The notes under the pieces are model-generated. The model had not been told where the DNA came from and did not search any database. It worked only from the letters and a program-made list of their open reading frames with translations. Position numbers and translations under genes: made by a program. Below are positions 24,501-39,500 of a stretch of DNA of 64,000 bases, piece by piece. How positions within the stretch are numbered: position 1 is the first letter of the stretch; each line of letters starts with the position of its first letter. This DNA comes from Varanus komodoensis (Eukaryota > Chordata > Lepidosauria > Squamata > Varanidae), in the NCBI RefSeq assembly GCF_004798865.1, contig NW_025335589.1, positions 10,289,532 to 10,353,531 of the forward strand, in the 5' to 3' direction.

Positions 24501-27500
24501 ACATTCTCCCAGCACCAAATCAATGTTTGCATAATATAACTTATATAATGGGGAAAATGTTACATATTGGCTGTTTCCTTTATTCTTCTCCGATGCATAC
24601 ACTGGCCATTATAGGGAAAGGGAGATTTGTGTAAGTTATTACTGTTATTACCTTCATAGTCTTCTTCCACAGAGCACAGGCACCATATGAGGTATGCCCC
24701 CCCACCCTGCCTACATTATCCTCATAGAAACTCTGACAAAAATGCAGCCTGAATGAGAGTGACTGACCCAAAGTATGATTCATGACTGAATGAGGATTTT
24801 AATTTCAGTTTTCCTAGTTGTGGTCTGACACTATGCTGGTTTACATTCTTTCAGTGATCCAATTTACTCATGCTTGGAGCTTGATTAAGTTCAATACAGC
24901 AGAGAATTAACAGTGGAGTTGGCTGGTTGTTTAAACTGAAAGGTCCCTTGGAATAGAGTTTAGTATGAAACCCATGTTTGAAGAATTTCTATGGTCCAAA
25001 ATTTAAAAAGTGACCTGATTCACACTTTCCAGACTAGTAAGTGCATTGGAATGCTACTAATCTATGGAAATTGTACTTCTCCAAATTCTCCCATCACAAA
25101 ACATGTGCCAACATGCTTATTAAAATGTGTAGGTTGCTTAATGGCATACAATAATACATACAAGCTATTCACTAAAAATCTTTTGGAGAATACAATCCTG
25201 TTGCTCCCACCTTTGAGGCACATAAACCCCTGAACTTGGAGGCTTATGTGCATCCTGTGACCTAAATGAGGCACAATAGCAGTGATCTGTGTCCACACAG
25301 TGGCCAACCAACTCACCATGGGATGCCACAAGCAGGATATCAGTGCAGCATCCTCGTCCTGCCCAAGTTCCCTAGCAACTGGTCCATATAGCTACACTGC
25401 CCAAATGTACTGGAGGCAGCCTATAGCCATCAGGACTAATAACCACTGATAGCCTTACCCTCTATGCATTTGTTCAATCTCCTGATAGCCTTCATCTGCA
25501 GGCAGGAGTAACTAACATCCTGCAGCTCACATTCTGTACTATAATTTACACATAGGTAGCCCTACTGACTAGTCCCAGGACACTCTCACAAAAAGCTTAG
25601 TGCCTAGTGTAAAACATCCTGTAATTTCAGCCTATTGATTTTTTGGGCTTCCCCCGTCCAAATAAATAAAGCCTGGGCCCAAAAGTACTCCAGAATCTCT
25701 ACAGGATTTCAATACAGATCATCTTTGTCTCTTTTTAAGTCTGAATAACATTCTTAGCTAAAACCCTCAGGAAACAGAATTAAAATTACTGAGGGAAAGC
25801 TTTGCTATGATTTTTTTTTAAAGTTAATAGGCCAGACTACTGTTATGCAGAAAAATGGTTAATGGACCAAATATTGTGATGCAGATGTTCTTGTTTTGCA
25901 AAGCTACAGGAAGGATTATACAGTACCTTCAATTACCTGTACTTGCTAGAAGCTGAAAGCCATTCTCAGGTTAACTGAAATCTCCTGGGGGGAAATTTAA
26001 GCCAATGGAAAGACTTTTCTGTAGATAGCATTTTTCTTGCCTGAAGCACTTTTGTCTGAAGTCAAAAATGATTCCAAATACAATGATTGCTAGTTTTTGT
26101 TAACTAAATTGATGGCCATTGCACCTTGTGGAACTATGAATTACACAGTTTATGTACTATGTAAGGAGTATTATGCAGGAGTATTTTCTGTCCTGAACCG
26201 CTCAACAATCAGCTTCCTAGAATGAGCTCAGGTTTGAGTGCAATGAGAAAGGGAGAAAAATGTCTCTCTCTCTACTTTTCACACACCATACAATTTACTG
26301 GTTTTTAGAAGAATGTGCAACTGGCTCTGGTTATGCTAAACAAGTCAATGCCATGGCTTGCAGGTCAGTATTGCTTACTGTGGTACTTGTCAACAGCACT
26401 GTGAAACTACCTAGAGTTAAGCAACTCCCAGTAGCTAATCATAATCTTCTGATTTGCATAACAGCAAAACATTTACCAAGGCAAATTAATATACATTATA
26501 ATAAATGTTTATAAAGATTCTAACAATTCTGAGCAATGAAAATTCTCCTCTATAAAGCCGATTCCTTGTATCTACATTCACTCACTTGTGCAGCTGCTAC
26601 ACTTTGCTGGTTCTGGGCTGTGATGACATGGCCTTGCAGAAGTTGCTGTTCCTGACAGTGAACAGGAGAAGAGAAGACTCTACTGTCACTTGTTACTGAC
26701 TATTGTATCTGGACTAGAAACCATCATCATGACAGCAGCAAACTTACCAAGATTTTTCTGAGGCAGCTATCTGGCTCTATAGAAACAGTTGATTTCCCCT
26801 TATACTAAAAAGCAAGTGTATAATATCGTAACTGGAGAAAAGACTTAAAAATGTGAATCAAAGAACCAGGTATGAGTGTGTCTTTGTGAATCTAGGGAAA
26901 GCCAGAAAACTTTAAAAGCAGAATAGGCAAATTCATGGACAAGGAGGAGGCAATCAGTGGCTACTAGTCTTGCTGGTCATGGGGTACCTCCATTACCAAA
27001 AGCAGCATGCCTACATATACCAGTTGCTGGGGAGTCTGAGCAGGGTCTTTATGCACCCTGCTTGAAGGGTTATGTGTACAGCTGGTTTGCCACCAGTGTT
27101 GGAATGGATGGACCACTGGTCTGATCCAGCATGGCCCTTTCTTACATTCTTAAGTCTAATTAGTTCATGCATATTTCATTGTTTTGATAGGGCTAAACTA
27201 AATGCGATGTATCTCCTTCCTTAAAACTTTAAATAGAAGCTTCTAGACCCTCAAACAGGATTAGGATTGTGGCAGGTAAGGAGGAGTGCACCCCATAATA
27301 GAATATCCTTCTCCCTCTCAGTGCTATCTGGCATGGGAGAAAAGCTCCCATGGCATCAATGGATAATTCACTCCCATACCTAACAGTAGTTTCATGGATC
27401 ACATGGTGCTCACCAAGGCAGCTACAGCACAAGCAGAAATGAGCGTGAACACAACAAGGAGACAGAGTCTATTAGCACAGCAAGAAACTAGCCCAAATTA

Positions 27501-30500
27501 GTGCTTCAGGAATAGGTGAAATCAGTGGAGCTCAGAAAAGAGGACATCACTGACTTGCCCAAATCTGGAAGTGTTTATTTGGACTATGTTGTGCTAGCCA
27601 CTACTAGCACCTGTGCTAGTGTTTTTGTTTTTTGTTTTTGTTTTTTTTGTTAACACAAGTTCAGCACTGAAACTTGCATAGTGCCTCAAGTATGAAGGGG
27701 AGAAAATTAACCCCCTGCCCTCCCCTCTCCAGAACCTTGCTTGGGCTCCTTGGTGGCAGTTATTTACAGTTGTGAACTGATACACAACACCAAAATGCAC
27801 ATTTAGCATCACATTTAATTTGGTCCTTATGTGATTGTTATTCATTTCTAAATTATCAGTAGATATTTAGATCTAAGATTATAAAAGATTACTTGTCTGT
27901 GCAGTGCTAAATACAGTTTAGTAACTATCATGTATAGTTCTCTTTCACTATCCTTCATCACAGCAGCAAGCCATTGAACTCTGCTGGAATGTACAAGCAC
28001 ATTCCTGCGATGCACCATTCTTAGAGATTCTGAAAAAGTGCAAAACTTATTTCAGTGTATTTTCTCAGTATCATCTAAAGGGTATCTTATTTTGGTGAAC
28101 ATAAATATGTCTGTATAATGTCAAATGTTACATATGATGCCTGACAGGAAGATAGTAAGATTTTACTGCCACCTCCTGGTCATCTTTATGCATTTAGAGT
28201 TTACACATAAACTTGAATGTCAAGCTGTATGCCAAGCTTTGTATATTATCTAAAAACACATACACTTACTAGCCACTTTTCATATTCCTCTATAGCTCTT
28301 TTATCTTTTGCTTGCTTTTCAACTAGATCTTCTACTTGCTTTTTCCTTTCTTGGATTTTTTCTTTTTTCTTTTGCTTCATGAATTCTTCTTTTTTCTCAT
28401 TCCTAAAAATTGAAGAGTCAATATTTTATAACAGGATGCAAATGTATGCATTTGAATTAAGTATTACAAACAATACCAAAATTTGAACACAAAGCTGTTT
28501 CCAAATAGATTCATTTCTATGATTAAAATTGCTAGACTCAGTTAACTGCATAGCGGAGGACCACAGCTCACTGACAGAGCACCTGTTCTAAATGAGGAGG
28601 TCCCAGGTTCAACCTGTGGCATCTCCAGGCAGGCAGGCTAGAAAAACAGTTACTCCGAAACCTGGAGAAGTGTGCCAGTCAATGTCAACACCTCTGGCCT
28701 AGATGAGCCAGTTTGCTTACTCAGTATCAGTAACTCCCTGTGTACTTCCTATAATGCTATATACAATTAAAAGTTAATTGACCGTACCATTTTTCAACAG
28801 CAGACCTGCTGTCTTTTTTCTTCTCTGCAACAATCTCCTCTTCTTTCTTCTTTTTTAACCTTTCAATTCTTTTTTCTCTTCGTATTTGCTGTTTTAAATA
28901 CTCTGCTTTCTTTTCTTTCCATTTCTCAAAAGCCTAAAAAAAAGAAGCAAGTCCATTAGGAGCTTTGATTATGGTTCTCAAGCGAGTAAAAAAATTTCTG
29001 GCTTATTGATCATCTGCTTTATACCAGTCAATTAACTAGTTGATTAAATGTGCATAGGCAGTATCAATATCATTGATAATAATTTACTGTGTAGCAAATA
29101 AACCTAACGCTTTCAGAAGGAAAGGACACCTTATTTACCAAAGCAATTTACAAATCAATGTTCAGCATGGCTCTGAGAAAGGCTTAGAAGATAAAACCAT
29201 TAAAATATAACACATTGCAGCAATTAAAGACAGTTTTATTTTCAGTTTTGTCTTGAAATGGAACAGCAGTTTAACTGTTCCAAAACTATTATAATTCGCT
29301 CCTTCTTACTAATCAGGTTACTGTATTTTGCACTTACTGCAGTTTCCAAATATTCTTCCCTATTTCTTTAACTTTTTAAATTTTCCATTACAGTAACAGA
29401 CCAGTTAGGATACTCCTAACTTTCAGCCTCAGATTAAAATTGACCCTTGCTGAATAACTCACTAAAGCGTTATTGATTTAACTCTATAGTGAATGCTGCT
29501 GTTCAGCATGCAGAAAGCAAAGGCTATCTTATTCAATAGATTGAACATATAGAGAATTCTATGCTAATTTAAATGAACCAAAAATGCAGAGTAGAATGAA
29601 CATTTGCTAGATGTTCATTCTAGCAAAACTGACACATGGTCCTTTCCCAGCTTTAATGTTTTGCAAGCTAGAAATTTCTCACTGCCTTTTGTGCCTCTTC
29701 CTTTTTCTTTTCATTTAGTTCTGCTTCTTCCTTTTTCTTTGCCTCTTCCAACCTTTTTTTCTCAGCCATTTTCTTTGCTTCTCTTTGTTTCATAGCCTTC
29801 CAAGCTTCAAAGGATGCAAGTGCTTCTTCTTTTTTAGCAGCTTCTTTCTACATAAGAAGATAAATAGCTTTGGAAAAGTGGTTGGAGTTTTCATTATCCA
29901 TACAGTCTCGACTTAGAAAAACTGGGCAAAAAATATATGTAAAGTAATAGCATTATTAATTACTATTTCCATATGGCAGGGATGGGCAACTTTTTGCCCC
30001 TAAAGATCATATGCAGCATGGGGGGGGCAGGTTGGGGGGCCACACAACACACACTCCCTTTCCCTGACTTGACTCCTAAGTCACTGAAAAGACTGAGGAC
30101 TCCTCCTCCCCAGAGCTCTAGAACAGGATCACTAGGATAGAAGGTGAACTTAAGGCCTCCACACTATGGCAGAGATACTATTTCTGTCTTCTGGGAGCAA
30201 GTTCCATGGAGTTCAATAGGTCTTAAATCCATGTATGTGCATATAGGAAGGCAGTCACAAAGGTGTTATTTTAATACACAATAGTAAGAACAAAAAAGAT
30301 GTCAAACTCAGAACATTTGTGTACAAAGTTTATAGCATTCAGTACATTGCAGTTATGTCCTATAAGTAGTTCCTTTAGATCCATTCACTGAAAAAAAAAA
30401 CACAAACCTTTTCATTTTTATCCCGCAAGCTCTCAGCTTTGTTTCTTTTTATTCTTTGTAGCTCTAACAGGAAGATTCTTTTCTTTTCCAACCAGTCCTA

Positions 30501-33500
30501 AGAAAGAAAAACAAAAGATGTTACACAGAGTTATAGGCAATCTTTAGAATTTGATTATTTATTTCATCAAATTTATTGTGACCAGTACCACCAGCATTTG
30601 TTTTCTATGTGCAGGGTACCTATGCTATTTGTATAATTTGATTATGTGAGAACAGGATTTTTGCACTGGGATCAAAACATGCCTTAGACATATGCTAACT
30701 TTTCTGAACTGGTTGCTTGAGTGAAGTTCAGCACAAAGCCTTCTCCTATAGACTAAACAATCTGAATATCATGAAATAAATGTGAATACATTTGCAAAGG
30801 ACAAAACATTGAAAGGAAACTATGTACTCTGTCTCATACCATTTTTCAGCACAGTGAAATATATTATTTTATCCATGTGTTTTATGAACAACTGACTGTA
30901 GAACTGAAGATATTCATGCTATTCTAAGCTAATAAGGAAACATTCTTAATGGCTTCTTACATAATTAAGGCCACAATCCTATGCAGGTTTATACAGAAAA
31001 ACTACAAACTTCCAGTTTGCCTCATTCCTTATTTCTTTCTGAACTTGCACAGGATTGCCCCTAGCTGTCTTCTGGGAGGCCACCGGATAATTTGAATTTC
31101 CAGATCTGAGGTCAGAGAGAACCTTCAGAGATGGAAATCTATGTTCTGACTTCCTCCCTGCACTTGCAACCAGCATGGAAAACTCCAGGCAGGATGGTTC
31201 TCTGAGGCTAGGAGCGTGACCACAGAGGGAGGCAAAAGGGATAAGGAGAGCAGGAGATTGGGGCTGTCAGGATATATTGTATCCTGAAAGTGCTCCAGCT
31301 TTCCTTCCCTTTCCCTTCCAAGTGCTTCAAGCAGACAGCTGAATATGGCTAAAATACAAAAAAGGAGGTACAGGAAAATGGGGATGGCTTCAACTGCTCA
31401 TTCTACTCTGCACTGGATGCTTGTAAACCCTTGAATTCAAGCACTTATAAGCACTGTGGACAAAACTGATAGAATTACACCCCAAACTGTGTTGAATGCT
31501 ACCTGATAAACAGCTGCTCGTAAACTGTCTGCTTTATCAAGTTCAGCACTGTATTTTTGTAAATGCTTGTTGTCTAAGACCTTTAATGTTCCTAAGTACT
31601 GAGAAGAAGTACTTGTTGGGATAGGAGACTGCTTCCCAGTTTTCTTCAAGTACGTAGAGCTCAAAGATCTGTAAAATAAAATGTTTAAGCTAATATAAAT
31701 GAAAAAAGTCCCCTCTTTTAGTCAGAAAATATACAAAGCCTTAAAATACTTCCATATGGCTAAGCCCTGGTCAACTCCAAGACTCAAGTATCAGAAGGAT
31801 TACATCCAGAGTATAATGAGGGGTGGTCCAACACGTGACCCATGGGCCCCCAAGGCCTTGTTCTATGGCTCTCTTGCTGCTTGGAGTCCCCCCTGTCCCC
31901 GGTTACCCACCTGCAGGAGTGCCCAAGCATGCTGGGGAGAGTTTGTTGGCTCAAGTACAAGAGGCTCAGTGCCCCAATTCCGAGAAGGTAGTAACGCCTG
32001 GGGGGCGGGGGGGGGAATTACATGGGAAGGTTTCTGAGTAGGAGAAACAGGGAAGAAAAGGATGGCCCACCCCAGAGGAATAGTCATTGTGCTTGTGCTG
32101 TGGCTGGAGAAGGACCAGCCTGTTGAACACAGGCCCACAAAGCATTTTTTTATAGTCCTAAGTCCTAAAATCATCATCAATCAAAATATGGAAATGTAAT
32201 TCATTGTGTGGCCCCTGGGTTCCATGTCCAAATCCTCATGCAGCCCTGGAAATAGAAAAAGTCGTGCAGCCCAGGTCTAATGTGTTTTATATAGAGAAAT
32301 GAGCTCATAAAATTCCATGGGGGGGGGAATGACCCCAAGTTTCCAGGTTCAAAGACTGATTATATCCCTGGAAATGAAGAATGAAGAATTCTTGGCCAGC
32401 ATAGGTGAAGGTACCTATGTTACCTCAGTTAAGGAGTTTTTCTAAGAAATCTGTAGCTTACTTGTAAGAATGGGATTCCCAAAGCTTCATTCTAATATTT
32501 AGTATTAGTACAGACCTTTCTAACCACCCCACCCCCTTTCTAACCACCCCACAGCTGATGTATTCTACCTGGATCTTCCCCTTCAGTTTGTCAGCAATTC
32601 AAGAACTTTTAAGTGAAAAATGGAGTAGAAAATTATTTACATGTTTTAAAGAGCTAAAGAAAACTATGCTTTTATATTCGTACCATCTGAAGTCTAGGAT
32701 GGACTCTAAGATGACTTTTCAGTGTAAAAAAATGTATGTAAAGGAAAAGTGAAATTTTCATGGTAGCAAAATTCATTAAAACTATAGCCACTGATATTAC
32801 TTCTTTTAAAAATGAAGTAAGTTAACTATTTCAATTTCCAGAGATATCTGGTTTTGCTGTCTGCTGCACCAAAAACAACAAAGAAATGTATAGTACCGCA
32901 AAGACAAGCAAATGACAAATGCGGTTGTTTAACAAGAACTACAGTATGTGATTTCAAAAGCACAACTATTTCAATCACTCAGTTATTAAAACTTCACAAA
33001 TATCAGAATCTAACTCTGAACACTGGCACAGAATCATGTGTCACTTGATTCAGTTAAGTTGGTAGAATTTGCCATTTGTGGTCTGTACATTAAAATTAGG
33101 CTTTGTGTGCTGTTAAAATTTATGTTACTTTCCCACAACAGTCATATCCAGGGTTGTCAACAATGTAGGTAAATCAGTGTAGTTTGGCAACTGAATTTTG
33201 GGAATATGATGCAGTTCGTATTTCTAAAGAACTTTCATTTCAAGTTAGAATTTCCTACCTGCTTATTGAAGATTTTGACTTTTGCTGAATGGATGCTTTT
33301 TCTTCACCTTCCTCCTAATAAAACCAAATCCAAAAAGAAAATTGGCTGTGTAACCTAGCAAAACATATGTATACAGCACCCGTTCTATGATCTTGGGTGT
33401 GCAGAATGGTATATGATTACTCAGAAAGGCAATGATGAAAACGTGTTAAATATTAACCAAATGATAGCAAGGATCAGGGAAAGTGGCATAATACAATTCT

Positions 33501-36500
33501 CCTTCCTGCCAGTTTATACTCCTTCAAAGGCCTAAAGGATTGGGCAAACCTTCAGAGGATGGGAGACAGAGTATACAAGGACTACATATATATGGCCAAG
33601 AGAAGAGCAGTGACCTCCCACTGAACAAGAAGAAATTATTTCTATTTCCAAATCTTCAGCCTATATATCCAAGCCTATATTTGCACACCTAGTAGCAACA
33701 GGTCTCCATCCTTTAGTACTTTGTTCTAAATATATATTTAGAGTGGGATGAAAGGAAACAAAACCTAATCTCAAATGAAAGAGATACCAAATGTGGAGTT
33801 TTCTGGCTTAATGCCAGCAGAACATAGTTACAAGCCATTAGCTGTGTAAACAACATACCTAAATGTATAAATGTGTGCATGTATGCATAGTATGATTTCC
33901 CCTGCCACTTTATGACAATCTTAATTCTCACTGCCAGTATGTACCTTTACTGAATCCTTTGAAGCTCCAAGAACACTCTTTGAAATATTTAGAGTGACCT
34001 TCTGTTCTGATTTATCATCCTTTGTTTTCACATTTGGTCCATCCTCAGTGGCACTATGTTCTAACGCTTGTAGCTTTTCTTCTAGATAATCTTCAGTTGA
34101 CTTGTGTGCTTTCTTATTTTTCTCATAAACTGTTGTCATCATAAGTTCTATCACAGAAGGAGACTCTCTGCCACTCTCCTGCAATCTGAGATCATTGCAG
34201 TTATCCATTTCTTTTGGTTCATCCTCTAATGTAAAGAAAAGTAGTGAAGCCTTGTAAGGTTAGTGAAGGAAGGGGATGGGATAATTTATCTGGAGCCTCA
34301 TAAGCTTCCATCAGGATTAATTGTAAGAGGTAAGGTATGTTAAATAATGATGCAAAACAGAAAAAGTTATATATTTCTCAAAACTTTTCAGACAGATTCA
34401 TTTTAAAACTTGACATGTTTATCATATTCTCTGATTTGTCCAACTTGTTATGAAAATGCAAGGTTACATTGTTGTAAACCACCCAAAAAGCTTCAGCTAT
34501 GGGGCAATATAGAAATGAATTTCATTTCAATGAATATCATTTCATCATCATCAGTAATGTTACAGAGTCACTAATTACATTCATTGATTTATACATTCTA
34601 TACCACCCCATAGCCATAACTCTCTGGACAGTTTACAGCAATCCATAACAACATGACAATAAAGAGTACAGTACAAATACAATAAAATCAAAGAATCATT
34701 AAAAATTTTAACCAGCAAAAACTAAAAAAAAAAAAAAAGAAAGAAAAAAAGAACATGTAAAACAAAAGCCTCTGCAATAGCAAATCCCCTCATGTTCCTG
34801 GGTAGCCAAGCAAATCTTTAAAAGCCTCAACATAAAAGGTCATCTTAACCTGGCACTGAAAAGATAACAAGATTGATGCCAGGCAGGCTGCAGTAGGATG
34901 CTTGTTCCATAAACTGGGTGGTGGGGGCAGGGGGAAACACAAGGAAAGCTCTCCATCTTTTGCCACCCCCAAGCCTCCCTCTGAGTTGGCACTTGGAGAG
35001 AAACCCAGTAAGTGCAGCATAATATCTGAACAGACTGTGAGTGGGAGAGGTGCTCCAGCAAGTATTGCAGTCCCAAGGCACGTAAGGCTTTATAGGTTAA
35101 AACCAGCACTGAATTAGCCTCAGAAGTAAAGAGGCAGTTGGTACAAGCGGTCCAGAACTGGCTTATGTGTCTGGACCTATGGGTTCCAGTTATTAGTTTG
35201 GCTGCTGCATTCTGCACAAGCTGCAGCTTCAGAATAGTCTTCAAGAACAGCACAGTGTACAGTGTATTGCAGTAATCTAATTTAGATAACACCAGGGCAT
35301 AGATTACTGAAATCAGACTATGTCTATCAAGATAGTACTCCAAGCCACTGAGCCACCTGAGCTTCAAGTGACAAAGACAGATCAAGAAGAAACCCCGAGC
35401 TATGAATCTGCTTCTTCAGGGGAAGTGGAGCTCCTCTAGAATAGGCTGAACACCCTCCATCTGGTGAGAGGAATTCTCCATCAACAATATCTCAGTCTTG
35501 TTTGTACTGACCTTCACTCCGTTAGCCCTCATCCAGTCCATTGTTGCAGCTATTGAGAATCTATTACATTCAGTCAGTCTGTTGATTTTTATTGCATAAA
35601 ACCATAAATGGTTCCAATTTTGCCCCTCCCAGCCAAAAGATAAACTTTTAATTCTCAACGTTTCCAAAAATATTATATAATCAATATACTTTACCTTTTG
35701 AAGATTCTTCATGAGGTATTGCCAAGTTGGAATCTCCAGTTCTCTCATCCAGCGATGAAAAATGAATAGGGAATGGAGATGCAGAGCTTGTAATCCATGG
35801 GCCCTTGGATGAAAAACAAAGACTCTTGTGATTTCCCAGACTTAACTTTTATGGCCCAGAATCCACTTCATCAAATACATCAAATGTTACCTGCAGTAGG
35901 CAGGAGCTTGTAGTTTAGGTATTCTGACCCACAAGCTGTTTATGGCTTTAGAAGCGATAAACAGTTGTTTTACTGTTACATGTTTTAAACTAGTTCTGTA
36001 CATGTTCACTGCTCAGAGATCCCTGCAGGGCCATAGGTGGTGTAAACATGTAATAAATAAAACAAAGCAATTGCACCTAGAACTAGGCTCAACAGAAAAC
36101 AGGGAACAACATAATTACTTGTTATAATATGGTCAAGACAAACCACTCAGAATTTTGGCTGTTTTCAAAGGATGCCCTATATACAGCAAACAAACTTCCC
36201 ACAAATAAATGCTAAAAGGAATAGAGTAAGATTTAGTCTATCTGAAGTCTATAGTAAAATTGAGCTTCCTGATTTTAATATACTACACTTACTCTACAAA
36301 TGTGCTAATTAACATACATACAGAGCCCTTGCTCTGGGCTGGTTTTATCAGCATAATGCTTCACTGTGTTCTTAGCCAGAATTTCCCTCCTGATTACTGC
36401 TAAGAGCTGTATAAATGAGAATATTATTTTTGAGATGTTGTTCCAATGTGCAACGATTTTACTCCTGCAAACATGTACATATATAACTAATAACATCAGT

Positions 36501-39500
36501 TTCCAGCTTGTTTTTGTTAAATTACATTTTTCACTATTAAAAACCTATTCTGCAATTATACAATACTTTAGGCCTCATCTGTCTAAAAGTTCCCATTAAT
36601 TTCAAGGAAAGATAACTAAGCATGCACTGATCTCTCCTAGTGTATGCACTTTGTATTCATTTGTTGGGCAGAGAACTATACTGTAATATTCAGAAGTGTG
36701 CAGTGCAAAGGATAACTGTGCCCCAATCCATTTATCTGTAAAGTGTAAATTACATCAGTTAACTTAAAAATACAGACCAAGTGAAATTCTCCAGCAACCT
36801 TTCTTAGAAGTACTTTGCTTTGTCAGTTTAGAAGAGTTTAAAATCATTTGCTAACCTCAGGACCAGGACTTTCCGAAAGTGCTCTTTTTTCAAATTTCAA
36901 CACTTGATTATTTAGGCTTGTTTTAGAAGATGGTGCAGACAATGAAAATGATCTGCGGCTGTATGATGCTCTATCCTCTGCCTTGGTTCCCTCGTAGTCT
37001 TCCACATGGCTACTTTTTCTCAAAACACTCCTGGGCTGAGGAGATGGCTTTGAATAATCATACAGTGCAGGAATGCTGATATTCTCAGCTTATAAAAATA
37101 CAAAGAATGTTACTGACAAATGGCATTAACATCTTTTGTTATTCAACAGTTTTTTAATATCACTCTTTTAAGCAAAAACTAGGAATGCACTTCAAATATC
37201 CATGAGAATATTAATCAACTCCAATTCTTAATTCACTAGAACCTAATTCTGATCTCTAATCTCTAGCAGAAATATTTGTATAACTTACCCAAGGTCATGC
37301 CTAATTCCTTTGTTTAAAAATTAGCAAAATGATTTGACAATAATTAACTCAAACTATTTTATGGGGAAAGGATTCTTATTCCAATTTGATCCTGTTGCTT
37401 TTAGGTGTAGCAGTTATTTCAGTCTGAGAAATTACTGAATAAGTGACATAAGGCATGAAGAATTTGTCATTTTTTTCCCTTGGATCATACATTATAATCA
37501 TAATGGATACTATTTTCTTAATCAGGGTCCAGTTTGGAAAATTTGTTGCAGTATATACCAACTATAATACTGATAATTTCTCATAATAGGAAAATTGTTT
37601 CCACAACTGTGAATAACAATGTGCTGTCATTGTCAGGCTTTTTGTTGGTATTTACTAAATAGTTTTCTATACTTTTTCTATAGATTTCAATCTTCAAAGC
37701 CTTAAAAGTGTTCAAAAAACCACATTTTCTAAGGCTCATGAAATTAATTTGCTGAATTTCTTGTTCCCATAATCATATTCCCAGTTTAGTCCTTGCTGAC
37801 ACAACTGACCCAAGTAAGCTAAATCATGGAAAGATCTCTCATATTCTTTTAACCAGCCCAGTATGACAAAAGGCATGGGTGGGATCATTACCAGTAAAAT
37901 ATCCTGAATGTTGTGTGTGTGTACACGCATGTGTGTGGAGGTACTCTAAGTGCTAATTTAGTCAGGTAGTGGAGCTTTTCCTAATTAAGACAAGCCTGGG
38001 GACTGCTCAGTGGCATAGTTCCCTGGAACCTTAAAAATCTGCCTAGGGGAACTTCTGTAAAATCTTGGAGCTAGTATTAGTAACCAAGACACACATTAAA
38101 AATTGAAACATTTCATTTTGAATTTAATTTGCTTAGAGTTTTGGTATATTTTGATCCAAAAATTAAAAGAATGGTTCAGCTCCAAATATTTAACTCAAAA
38201 CATATAGATCTTCAAAAAAAACTTAAAATAGCATGTTGAAAGAACTATATTTGACTATGCTGCCAGTGAGTGGAGCAAAAAACCAAGCAGATTAGTCAGC
38301 CTATAACCTTAATGATGTAGTGTGCAATTAGTTCCTTGTGCAATGTAGATTATGGATTACTGAGAGACAAAATATTCATGAATTGAGGCCTGTTTTGTCT
38401 CAGTATATCAAACTTCCACAAAGTGCTGACTTTTACAGGTTTACACTGTCTTTTGTTCTTAAGTGCTTTCTGGTGTCATGAGTAGGACCATTTATCAGAG
38501 CAGTTGCAGTACTTATTGCAATGCTTATAACAGACTACAAAGACAGTAGTTTACGCATATGCTACAAAGGGGAAAAAACAAATACAAGCCCAGCATTACT
38601 GTTATGCTGTTGCTGAGGTCAGTATTTTAAAACGGCATAACCTCTTGTCTCTATACTTCACCATTATACGAGTACAAAAGTCAATTTAAGCCAGCACTTA
38701 TATTCAGTGACAAATCTGCCCTAGAATAAACTTAGTAATAACAACAGTGCATTTGGACATATACATTTCCCTCCCACTGAGGAGCTACACTCTGACCCAC
38801 ATAGCTGGCCTAAGGATCTGGAATTTCAGAGCTTTTGCTTAATAATTAATTCAGAAATTAAACAAGCACTGTAAGCTTTAGTGAAGCCTTTCCCAATTTG
38901 GTGCTCTACAGAAGTTTTAGACTGCAACTTTGCTCATTTATAAATTGGCCACTGGCTGACCTGTTAAGAGCTGAAGCCCAAAATACCTGGAGGATATCAG
39001 GCTGAAGAAGGTTACTTTAGTGTGTATAAAATTAAGATATCTAATCATTTTCTAAAATTCATCAACTATTGTTGGTAAAACTATGAACAGCACAATTCCC
39101 TTAGCAGTTGTAGCATTTGGTCTACAGCTGTATAGAATTAATCTAGTCTTCTGCCAAAGGGAAAACACTTACACTAAAAACTTGCTGGGACTCCCCTTCT
39201 GCTACAAGTCAAGAACCTTGCCTGGATCTAAAGAGCATAAGTTCTGAGTGCCTAAGGAAGTTCTGGGCTTGTACTTCTGAAAGAACACCTTTTTATACCA
39301 GCAAGAAAACCAACTCTAAGACCAAAGAAACTCTCAAAAATATGTTCTAATACAGCATGAGGGACTGCTACTCAAATAAATAAAGCCAAAAATCCCATAA
39401 GGCCTGCCTAACATTTTGCATGTACTTTTGTCATTTTTCCAGCAAATCTAGTGCTAGTTACCATATGATATGGTAACTGGCACTAGTCCTCTTATCCAAT

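Noticed and set aside
31699-32180. Open frames of 105-112 codons on both strands
   Set aside because: They fall in a degraded hAT-like element and do not resemble a protein.
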